Under the pieces are notes generated by a model that worked only from the letters and a program-made list of their open reading frames with translations, did not search any database and had not been told where the DNA came from. A program made the translations under genes and the position numbers. A stretch of 24,434 nt of DNA, from contig NC_090623.1 of NCBI RefSeq assembly GCF_004359215.1, positions 1,949,035 to 1,973,468 on the forward strand, in the 5' to 3' direction. Shown piece by piece: positions 17,240 to 24,434 of the stretch; the first letter of the stretch is position 1; the number at the start of each line of letters is the position of its first letter. This DNA comes from Bremia lactucae. Taxonomy: Eukaryota > Oomycota > Peronosporomycetes > Peronosporales > Peronosporaceae.

Positions 17240-18290
17240 CATTCAGTGGGGTGATGGAGAGCAAGTACAAAAAAACAGTCGCTTACAGCAATAGAGAGCA
17301 AAATGAAGTCACTTCATAATCCGAAGACGTGGAAGCTAACGAATATGCCTCGAGGATTAGAGGCGATTGGGTGCGAGTGTTTTTTTTGGATAAAGTGCGA
17401 CCCAAGCGGAGCAATTATCAAGTTTAATGCGTGACCAGCGACCTGGCTTGACGATGTAGATAAGTTTGCTCCAGTGGCTCGAAAGGAATTGATGAGCGCT
17501 GTACTGGCGATAGCGGCAGCCGAAAATTTTGAAGCAAAGAATGTTGATGTAGAACAGTTTTTTAAACGGCGAAGTGGAAGAAGAGATATACATGGATCAT
17601 TCGGACTGTTTCGAAGATTTCACTTCGACAAATAGGAAGTGTCTGCTTGGAAAGGCACTTTATGGGACTAAGGAAGCCGCGCGGCAATGAAACGCCAAGC
17701 TGAAACAACAACTGGAAAGCCAAGGTTTTGATCGCTCCGCCGCAGACCCGTGCGTCTACGTTCGAAAGCCAGCTGAGAAATACAGTATTGTTGTCATATG
17801 TGTCGAAGATGTGATGCTCTTCAGCAGAACGAAGGAGCACATCGAAGCTGTCAAGGGCGCATTAAGATTGAGCTTACTATTGAGGAATCTGGAGAGCTAC
17901 AAATCTGTTTTAAAAATTGAGATTCATCGCGACCGTAGCACCAAGGTAATTAAGATTGACTAGCGCGCACATATCAAGCGACTTGCAGAAAAAGTTGGTA
18001 TGGAACACTGCAAAGATGTACATGGTCCATCGGTCAGCCATTCCAAACTTGTTAAGCCAGCAGAAGAGGAGGCTTTTGTATCCAAGTTTTCGTATCGTGA
18101 GCTTGTGAAAGCACTTATGTATGTACAAGGCATCTTGTACAAGGCATCTTGTACTGGACTAGACATAGCACACTCAGGCCTAGTATTGCGAGAAACACGA
18201 AAAATCGCACTGACTTGTAGCCAAGCGGATTCTAAAATATTTAAAGACAACGCAAGACGTTGGGATATTTTTCGATGGCGCTAGCGAGAA
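17240..18290 (+). pseudogene. copia reverse transcriptase, broken (C2)
   Basis: From about 17465 the frame reads FAPVARKELMSAVLAIAAAE, NFEAKNVDVEQFF, GEVEEEIYMDHSDCF, RKCLLGKALYGTKEA, then a TGA in place of the usual Trp codon. It goes on with NAKLKQQLESQGFDRSAADP, CVYVRKP. The YVDD polymerase box is changed to CVED (17799-17810), removing one catalytic Asp. The connection region continues to GMEHCKDVHGP and a 94-codon open stretch (18000-18284) with an ACAAGGCATCTTGT duplication at about 18125-18150. The element cannot encode polymerase. Confidence 0.8.
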
Positions 18291-18795
18291 AGAGCTAATT
18301 GGATTTGCTGATGCTAGTTGGGCTGGCGATTTGGACACGCTACGATCGACAAAAGGCCATATTTCTTACTGAACAGGAGCGTCATTTTGTGAAAGTCCAA
18401 GCGGCAGCCAAAAGTGGCAACTTCGAGTACAGAAGCCGAGTACATGAGTCTTTACAAAGCAACTCAGCAAGCGACCTGGCTCCGACTACTCCTTAAGGAC
18501 TTAAACTATTTCCACAATGATGCGACAACAATTTATCAAGACAGCCAAGGATGTTTCGCATTCGCAACGAATCCGGTCTACCACTCAAGGACCAAACATG
18601 TCGACATTAAATACCACTTTATCCGTGACGGAGTGTAAAAGAAGATTATTGAGATGGATTTCAAGTCCACTGAAGACATGGTAGCCGATGGCATGACTAA
18701 GGTGCTTGTAAAATACAAACACAACAAATTCGTTGCGAGTCTCAAGCTACCAAATATTCGTGTTCACACCTCAAACATCAAAGGAAAGTGTGAAA
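18291..18795 (+). pseudogene. copia RNase H (C2)
   Basis: ELIGFADASWAGDLDTLRST (first acidic site), then after frame changes SSTEAEYMSLYKATQQATWL, TTIYQDSQGCFAFATNP and RTKHVDIKYHFIRDGV. A stop follows at 18636-18638, and IIEMDFKSTEDMVADGMTKV ends the polyprotein. All four RNase H blocks are readable, making this the best preserved domain of C2. Confidence 0.82.
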
Positions 18796-18800
18796 GGTGA

Positions 18801-19004
18801 TGTTGGGACTGATTAGCAACCTAACATTTGAATGTCGTTTGTTAGAGTTGGAACAACTTAAGCCTCATCTAAATGATGGAACACTGACAGATTGATCTAC
18901 TTGTAACTGATTAGACAAGTAAAGACTAAGTACAAAAGATAGGACCTAACTCAATCATGATCTCACTTTTGGTTTTGCAGTTCCAACCACAAGCCAACTT
19001 CACA
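18801..19004 (+). repeat. 3' LTR core of copia C2
   Basis: The second 204-bp copy begins TGTTGGGACTGATTAGC and ends AAGCCAACTTCACA. The purine-rich AAAGGAAAGTGTGAAAGG just upstream (18780-18797) is a likely polypurine tract. The LTR seems to continue after an insertion, at about 19148-19162 (CCAAAAATAACGAAGCCGG). Confidence 0.75.
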
Positions 19005-19008
19005 AGTT

Positions 19009-19147
19009 TAGAAATTCTTTTTTTCAACTCAAAGCGCCACTTTCAGCGCAGAATCCTTCCTTGAGAATTGCGGAATTTTCTGCGCAGGAGTTTGTTAAAA
19101 CTCGCGGCTTTACCGTGAGTTTTATCAAACTCCACGGCGCGAGTGTG
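19009..19147. repeat. foldback (MITE-like) insertion in the copia C2 3' LTR
   Basis: About 139 bp present in the 3' LTR are absent from the 5' LTR. They hold two hairpins: GCGCAGAA...TTCTGCGC (19047-19084) and a 20-bp stem GAGTTTGTTAAAACTCGCGG with its near-complement at 19113-19132. Exact ends and any target duplication are unclear. Confidence 0.45.
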
Positions 19148-19162
19148 CTCCAAAAATAACGA

Positions 19163-19504
19163 AGCCGGAACGGAGATCAAAATTTTTTGTCTTAAGTGCA
19201 CAATTGGGGGTCCACGTAAGAGAAATGGTCAAGGCTTGCGAAAAATATCTTCCATTCGTACAGGTTGCTCATGCCAGGCAACTATGAAGACATATTTTTG
19301 TATGTCTCAAGTTACAATTTGAAAATATAGCTATTCTACAAGGTGATTTTGCTTCGAGTGGCGTAGTTCATAAGTGGAGATCGAAGCAATAAAATTGTTT
19401 ACAGGTCCGAAAAGTATCGTGACGCGATAATAGTTTATCAGGCTTTGATTAGCCGTGGGACACGGAGTGCATTTTATATTTTCAAGAGTTTTGTGTTGGT
19501 GTCT
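19163..19504. other. unassigned spacer
   Basis: No gene, RNA or recognisable repeat is seen between the copia C2 end and the next LTR fragment. Confidence 0.4.
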
Positions 19505-19932
19505 TGTTGCTTTAATATTACCAAAGTTGGTAATACTAGGAATATTACTCAAATTTATTAGATGAAAATAATGTTAGACCACTGCTCATTGTACTTCCAC
19601 CCCTTACTTTTAATAATTATATCCACCAACCGTTCCAAGACACGATTAGGCGGTGCGCAAGGCGGCGCTATACATATTACTTAATGAAATATTAAATCTA
19701 GTAGATATAAGATCGTTATTACGTAAATACATAATATATAAATACCCTTTTATTTTTCTCTATGAATAAGCCTTCGAATCGGCCAAGAATAGCGAAATTT
19801 CTAGCTACTTATAATCTTCCTCTGCACGTCAGTGAACGTGAAGTAATCGAGGCATCTCACCTTCACTTTCATCAAAAGTACTGTTATTAGTCCTATAGAA
19901 AGGACTTACACAGTACAGCCAACCCCGTTACA
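19505..19932 (+). repeat. 5'-truncated LTR fragment, family of 8510-9012
   Basis: Starting at AATATTACCAAAGTTGGTAATAC it follows the 8510-9012 LTR (read on the minus strand) through AGACACGATTAGGCGGTGCGC, TTTTTCTCTAT, GTGAACGTGAAGTAATCGAGG and CATCTCACCTTCAC. It ends CAACCCCGTTACA at 19932. The 5' terminus with the TGTAACGG palindrome is missing. Confidence 0.65.
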
Positions 19933-19964
19933 TATTTAGATCGCATTTTTTAAAAGTAAGAGCT

Positions 19965-20240
19965 ATAAGAAGGTTGGTGCGTAGGATTTAACCTGACACC
20001 TTTCGCTAGTACTGATAACAGTACTAGTCAACTACACTAATAACAGCGAAGGTGGGGTGCCTCGATTACTTTCTGTACACTGACGTGCACAGGAAGAATA
20101 CAAGTAGCTAACAAGTCTTAGCTACTACAGATCGATACTAAGGCTTTAGTATAAAGAAAAAGTCAAACTGTATAAATATATTATGTATCCACGTAATGAT
20201 CTTCTACCAACCGACATTAATATAGTGATAAGTAACTATG
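19965..20240 (-). repeat. inverted partial LTR of the same family
   Basis: Read on the minus strand it contains ACTAAAGCCTTAGTATCGAT, AATCGAGGCACCCCACCTTC and a CTAGTACTG-ATAA-CAGTACTAG hairpin near its 3' end. These match the 3' half of the 8510-9012 LTR. It lies tail to tail with the fragment ending at 19932. Both ends are approximate. Confidence 0.6.
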
Positions 20241-20579
20241 TGAATCGCCTCCTTGCGAACCGCGTTATCGTTAGAGAGGAACATATTGTCTATTTGCATG
20301 GTTGTATTCTCTGTGCAAGATCTCCGGAATGTCCTGAGCCAGGATATGAGCACTAATGTGTCCGGTGGCTGATCGTGACTGGTCTCCCGAAAGATTGGGG
20401 GCAATATGGGTTCATCCTTCAGCTTTTAGATTGCAGGCGGACAAAGTCGCTCCTTTTAGTGCCGTTTCGGCGTGCCGATGTTCCCATCGCGCTATCGCGC
20501 GGAGTTGGCGAATGCCTGCCTTCCGAAACTAATGTGTACTTCCAATTTCTATGATTTGCTCGTCCCTGGAGACAACAGC

Positions 20580-21310
20580 TACTCTATCCATCCAGAGTTT
20601 CGTTTGACAAATCGCCATACATCCTCCGCCTTCTTGATATCGTCCTAGAAGCGCTCCTCCAGTAGTCCTTTGCGGTAGCTAGGAGTACCCAACAAACACG
20701 TCTGCTAACGCATATGTGGAGAAATTGCTGAGTCCGTTGATAGGTTGGCCGCTCACCGGCCCATTGGCTTACGGGTTTGTCCCAGATAGCCCTCGCATGC
20801 GGGTATTTCCAAATGGATTTTGTAGTTCTTTTCACCGTGCGGACTTCCAACAGCCTCCATCCGCCAATTTACTCGCATGATGGAGGTTGAGCAGTCTTGT
20901 CGCGACTCTGTATCCAGTCCATAACTGGTACACCTTTAGTCCGTGCGTGTGCTTCCACACTTGTTGAGGTTTTTGTCCAAGGGCTGCGCATTGCCATGTG
21001 TCCGTTCTAGCCTCGTGGTCTAGTCCGTCAAGGAGGATCGAAAGCGGCTTTGCAAATAATCTTCTATGTCGTCGAAATGCCTGTCTCCCAACGGCCTGGA
21101 CGATTCTGAGATTTTTAGTCGAGTCTAATACCGTCCAGGGGAAGTCGTGGAGTAGCGGGTGCGCTTCAAAAACAACTTCTTCTGTTGGTCGGTGCTGGGA
21201 TTCTGTGGTTGGGCTGGCCGGTGGCTGTTACGCGACAACCACTGCTGTTTTTTACGCGCCAGTGAAAGCCATCTTCCTTTTGATGCATAACGATCTTGAT
21301 CGCTCCTGTA
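20580..21310 (-). pseudogene. LINE C-terminal (zf-RVT-like) region
   Basis: Minus-strand pieces read VWKHTHGLKVYQLWTGYRVA, TRLLNLHHASKLADGGCW, KYPHARAIWD and then MYGDLSNETLDG. The GCW...PHARAIWD pattern is a degraded form of the zinc-knuckle reverse-transcriptase tail (C-x-x-C ... HLFWxCPxAxxxW) found in LINE ORF2 proteins. The second Cys and the HLFWEC part are lost. Confidence 0.6.
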
Positions 21311-22639
21311 CTCTTTGAATTGCGGGTAGTTTAGGTATCATAGTGTCCGAAAGCTACGTGAAGAGTATAACAGAGGGAAAAAAGTTCAAAGTATCTAGTA
21401 ACAGCAGGGACTTTCGTCCCAACAGAATAATCAGTAATAGTTTAAGGTTTAAAAATTTAGCTACTAATTCCAACCAAGGTCGAAACGATCGCCATGATGG
21501 TCCTGTGGATACCAGTGTCTAGACATAGACCCTGATGCTGTCGGGGAGGGGGTCGGATCCGAAAGGTTTCCGGAGTATTTAAAGTGTCTCCAACGGGGAT
21601 GGCCGTTGAGGCAAGGATAAGCAGAGGTACCCATTGTCGGAGTTTGGCCATCAAGTGCTCCTGATCTGCTGGGGTTGGCGGATGAAAGACAAATTCTGTC
21701 GGCCCGGTTCTCTTGATGCCAAGGTCGGCGATTTGACAGTTGGGGTTCTGTTGTATTTCACTGCTGTCAACATATTTCCTTGCGGGTCGGTAATCCACGT
21801 GTTGTCGGCCCACCTAGTAAAGAATCGTTTGGTTTCCTCTTTAAGGCCATCCGATGCTGAGATTTGACCAGGGAAGAGTGTGTCGCTAAATAGAATCTAT
21901 TCGCCTTCCAGCTGGTTGCGTTGAGAATGACGCGTTTGTAATGGTTTTCAACGCGTTCCTTTATCGCGGCAATTTGCGTAGTTGTCGGAGCTAACCACTC
22001 ATCAAGATCCTGAAGATATATATTGCCTCGGGAGCTTTTGTTGCGTGCGGGGGCTCTGGTGAGAATGTGAGCTGGTGAGGGTACCCGATCCGTCGATTTC
22101 GCTATCCCGTCTGTAGGCTCACTTGCGCCAGGCTGCCGAGTACCGATCGGGCCTCTTAGTCAACCACATGATCGTGTGCTTTCTGTACTGCGTCTTGATC
22201 GCTACGGCTACTAAGATCAGATCAGGCCTGATCTTCCGGCGTTACGGGGTGTATCGAACAAATTCGGATTTTCATTGTGACGAGACTTATCCGTCAACGA
22301 AGCACGCGCCCATAAAAACTGCTTAAAGAGATCATGAATTTTTAGCTCTGCCCAACGATATAGCTCGAAGACTAGTGCCGTGAATAAGATGGAGGGTAGG
22401 ACGATTGCGTTTAAAATCAGAAATATATCTTGGTTGCTATTAACAGTTGCCTTTACATGTTACGAATACGCACCTTTACATTGGTCACCGACTGGCTAAG
22501 TTTGACTGGTTCTGTTTTTTTTAAAAGCAAAGCCACTGCTATCTACGGTTCACCACTTCTTATGCCTTTGCAAAAATTGAGATTAACAAGCTAACGGTCT
22601 AATTGTGGTTCGTCAATTAGCCGGTTCCGACCTTAAATC
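21311..22639 (-). pseudogene. LINE ORF2 central region, poorly conserved
   Basis: The longest open stretch is 21813-21457 (about 118 codons), including LGIKRTGPTEFVFHPPTPAD and HLMAKLRQWVPLLILA. Upstream in another frame is FTRWADNTWITDPQGNMLT. I do not recognise a domain. The position between RT and the C-terminal zinc region suggests a LINE linker. Other frames are stop-rich. Confidence 0.45.
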
Positions 22640-23271
22640 CTAGTATCGTGTCGTCTCTGTGGGTTGTATGACTTCGATCCACTTGTAAGTTGTGATCGTC
22701 ACTGCCCTATTAGGAAAAATTAACTTGCTTTTTGCTAGTTGTACATGAAGGCCCGAAAGACTACTAAAACGTCGTACAAGCTCGAAAGTGCGTGCGATTT
22801 GATGTGCTCGCTTTAAAAAGACGGTGGAGATGCGACGAAGGCGGAAAACAAGTGCCTGACGGTCTCCCGTTCCATTTAAGGTAGTCCCATCGGAGTGGGG
22901 TCTTGTCTTAAATCCAGCCCCAGAAGCTCTACAGCAATGAAGAAAAGCAATGGCAGAAGAGGGCATCCTTGTCGGATGCTGGACCTAACGGGGATCGCCT
23001 CAGACAGCAGCCCGTTTTCAGGAAAACATTCCTTGGTGCATGTGGTTGCATTCGACGTATTAGGGTGACGATCCGCTCGGAAAAACCATTCGCGGAAGAG
23101 CTGCGTATAGAAATTCCCTGTCCACAGTATCGTAGGCTTTCCGGATATCCAATAGTAAATATATCGTCTGAGTTCCGCTGACTTAATCTCATCGGTACAA
23201 GCAGTTGCCAATTGTGCCATCATCATCACAGTTTTTTTTGCATTGGCCAGCAATTGCGCCATTATCATCAC
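22640..23271 (-). pseudogene. LINE reverse transcriptase palm and thumb
   Basis: Minus-strand text: GLLSEAIPVRSSIRQGCPLL, PLLFFIAVELLGLDLRQDPT (23010-22880) is the LINE RT motif 4 (usually GIRQGCPLAPLLFILAVELL). A broken F/Y-x-DD box follows near 22845-22828, where ISTVFLKRAHQIARTFELV keeps only what follows the two Asp. Then comes SSLSGLHVQLAKSKLIF, the motif after the catalytic box. At 23208-23272 two copies of a 23-bp unit 42 bp apart give VMMMAQL twice in frame. Confidence 0.75.
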
Positions 23272-23419
23272 ACCTATTGTATCGACCGGCCGTGGAGTGG
23301 AGTGGACAAAACCTTGCTAAGCGTCGCTAATGATTTCCGGCACAATCGTTTGCATCCGGATCTAGCCACGGTTTTGAAGCTGGTATGTAGCAGGAAAATG
23401 GGTTAATAATCCGTTGCAT

Positions 23420-24100
23420 CCGTAGTCACCATTTTTCCGTAGCGGGATGATAAGAGCTTCTACGAAGGAGTTCGGCATGGCTACGCGGACTAGAATTTGG
23501 TTACCTTCTGTCACGATGGCCGGAACCATTAGTGCAGCGGTGTTCTTATAGAAGTCATTTTAAGGGCCGTCTTGCCCGAATGCTTTGTGACGCCTTAGCT
23601 GAGCTGTGGCTGTTAGAACCTCGTCCTCTGTCACGGTTCGCGTATGGAAGTCATTGTTGGCTCTTGGCGCCGTTTGAGGTGATAGTACCGTTGCAGAAGT
23701 GAAAAGTTCTGCTCCTAGTTCCGAATCGGCTACTGTTCGATGGCTATGGCTGATAAACGGAGCCCATTCAGAAGCAAATGTATTTGCCGTTGACATGCTT
23801 CTCGTGAATGATACCGGTGCTGTGCCGTGATTTTGGTGACTCTTGCGTCTTTCTTCCAATTTGAAACTCTTATGTAAGTCTATTGCAGCTGTTCAGTGGT
23901 TCGATGTAGTTATCCGCCCACTCTGGCCAAGTATCCTTCTCAAATCGCCTCCATAGTAGCAATTATCAATTGGCGTTTTATCAACGCCTTCTAATGACGA
24001 GATAACAACGTTATTTTCGCGCCTATTCACTGCTCTTATGCAGTTTGCCCAATTGAAAATGTCGGCCTACAAGGCCCTTGTGGTGATTTCGCGGCCAAAA
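23420..24100 (-). pseudogene. LINE reverse transcriptase N-terminal blocks
   Basis: The minus strand reads RTVTEDEVLTATAQLRRHKA, FGQDGP (23640-23560), the RT motif 0-1 region (usually LxxxKAxGPDG). Then FYKNTAALMVPAIVT, MPNSFVEALIIPLRKNGD (about 23550-23430), where Arg/Lys of motif 1 is kept. Upstream, WRRFEKDTWPEWADNYIEPL marks a pre-RT stretch at about 23950. A 99-codon open stretch (23859-23560) is the longest piece. Confidence 0.7.
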
Positions 24101-24107
24101 CCCATAT

Positions 24108-24434
24108 TGTAACGGGGTGTATCGTTACATGAAATTAACGCTTAAAGGTTGTTGGTTAATAATTTGTCCAAAAGGTAGATAATATCTGCAGGATATTACT
24201 TGATAAAGTAATATTCAGAATTCTTATCCATAAATAGTTATAGACCATTATACCTATTTATTCCGCAGAATAATCAGCTGTAGGAGTAATCAAAGAGAGA
24301 GTTACAGATAAGATAGAGATAAGAATTCATTTACATGTTAAGTATTAGATTATAATTAAGTTAGCATTAACAAAATTAGAACAAGAGACACTTAATTATA
24401 TTTAATACAGTTTTCATTTTACCCTCTTAAGCTA
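24108..24434 (+). repeat. gypsy LTR (G1 family), 5' part, running off the window
   Basis: TGTAACGGGGTGTATCG TTACATGAAATT begins a plus-oriented LTR that matches A1 and the G1 LTR through AAAAGGTAGATAATAT, ATAGACCATTATA and ACTTAATTATATTTAATACAG. The GC-rich CCGCGGTCCAG block is replaced here by ATTCCGCAGAATAATCAGC. The 3' end is beyond the window, so a solo LTR cannot be told from a full element. It abuts the LINE text. Confidence 0.8.

Larger units (their letters stand above)
14681..19004 (+). mobile_element. Ty1/copia element C2, almost full length, dead
   Basis: Two similar LTR cores enclose gag, protease, integrase, reverse transcriptase and RNase H in the copia order. All parts carry stops and frameshifts. 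The sequence just upstream of the 5' LTR (AAGCTAC...GTGTTAGAGGTGA, 14652-14680) resembles that upstream of the 3' LTR (AAGCTAC...GTGTGAAAGGTGA). The first LTR may therefore have followed another copia internal region in a former tandem array. No target duplication is visible. Confidence 0.85.
20400..24107 (-). mobile_element. degenerate non-LTR retrotransposon (LINE), ORF2 part
   Basis: The minus strand carries RT of the LINE type and a C-terminal zf-RVT-like region, but no LTRs belong to it. The endonuclease and 5' end are outside the window or destroyed by the LTR at 24108. Frames change often and stops are common. The 3' end is placed near 20400 only because recognisable protein text ends there; no poly-A tail is seen. 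Confidence 0.75.

Noticed and set aside
1..24434. Secreted effector genes (RXLR, CRN or LFLAK type), tRNA or rRNA genes, CRISPR arrays
   Set aside because: No signal peptide with an RXLR or LFLAK motif, no tRNA cloverleaf and no spaced repeat array was found on reading both strands.

Overview
The window looks like a repeat-rich stretch of an oomycete genome (Phytophthora or downy-mildew type). This is inferred from four things: chromodomain Ty3/gypsy elements whose LTRs begin TGTAACGGGG, Ty1/copia elements with GGTATCAGAG primer sites, a LINE, and compact host genes with at most one short GT-AG intron. No species can be named from sequence alone.

Only two intact host genes are seen, head to head in an island at about 4.4-6.8 kb. 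On the minus strand is a two-exon gene for a ribosomal L1-domain protein of the RSL1D1/Utp30 nucleolar family (4463-5585). On the plus strand is a single-exon very-long-chain enoyl-CoA reductase (TECR/Tsc13, about 5743-6657). Their start codons lie about 157 bp apart, so they probably share a bidirectional promoter.

The rest is decayed transposons. Bases 1-4021 hold the 3' half of a chromovirus (integrase, chromodomain, an antisense reading frame, polypurine tract). Its 3' LTR is split by two nested solo LTRs, each with a target-site duplication. Bases 7.8-10.9 kb hold a dead copia (C1) interrupted by a 503-bp solo LTR. Bases 11.46-14.63 kb hold a rearranged gypsy: reverse transcriptase, RNase H and the start of integrase are on the minus strand, while integrase core, chromodomain, PPT and LTR are on the plus strand. 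Bases 14.68-19.0 kb hold a nearly full-length dead copia (C2) with two 204-bp LTR cores. Bases 19.5-20.2 kb hold two LTR fragments in opposite orientation. Bases 20.3-24.1 kb hold a degenerate minus-strand LINE, abutted by another gypsy LTR that runs off the window.

The most interesting points are: (i) antisense coding potential at the same place in both gypsy elements, starting about 110 bp inside the polypurine tract; (ii) a self-complementary TGTAACG...CGTTACA 5' terminus shared by six LTRs of several families; (iii) two exact telomere-type repeats inserted in a copia gag gene; and (iv) a 27-bp foldback in the copia C1 reverse transcriptase. I found no new defence, metabolic or mobile system beyond these.
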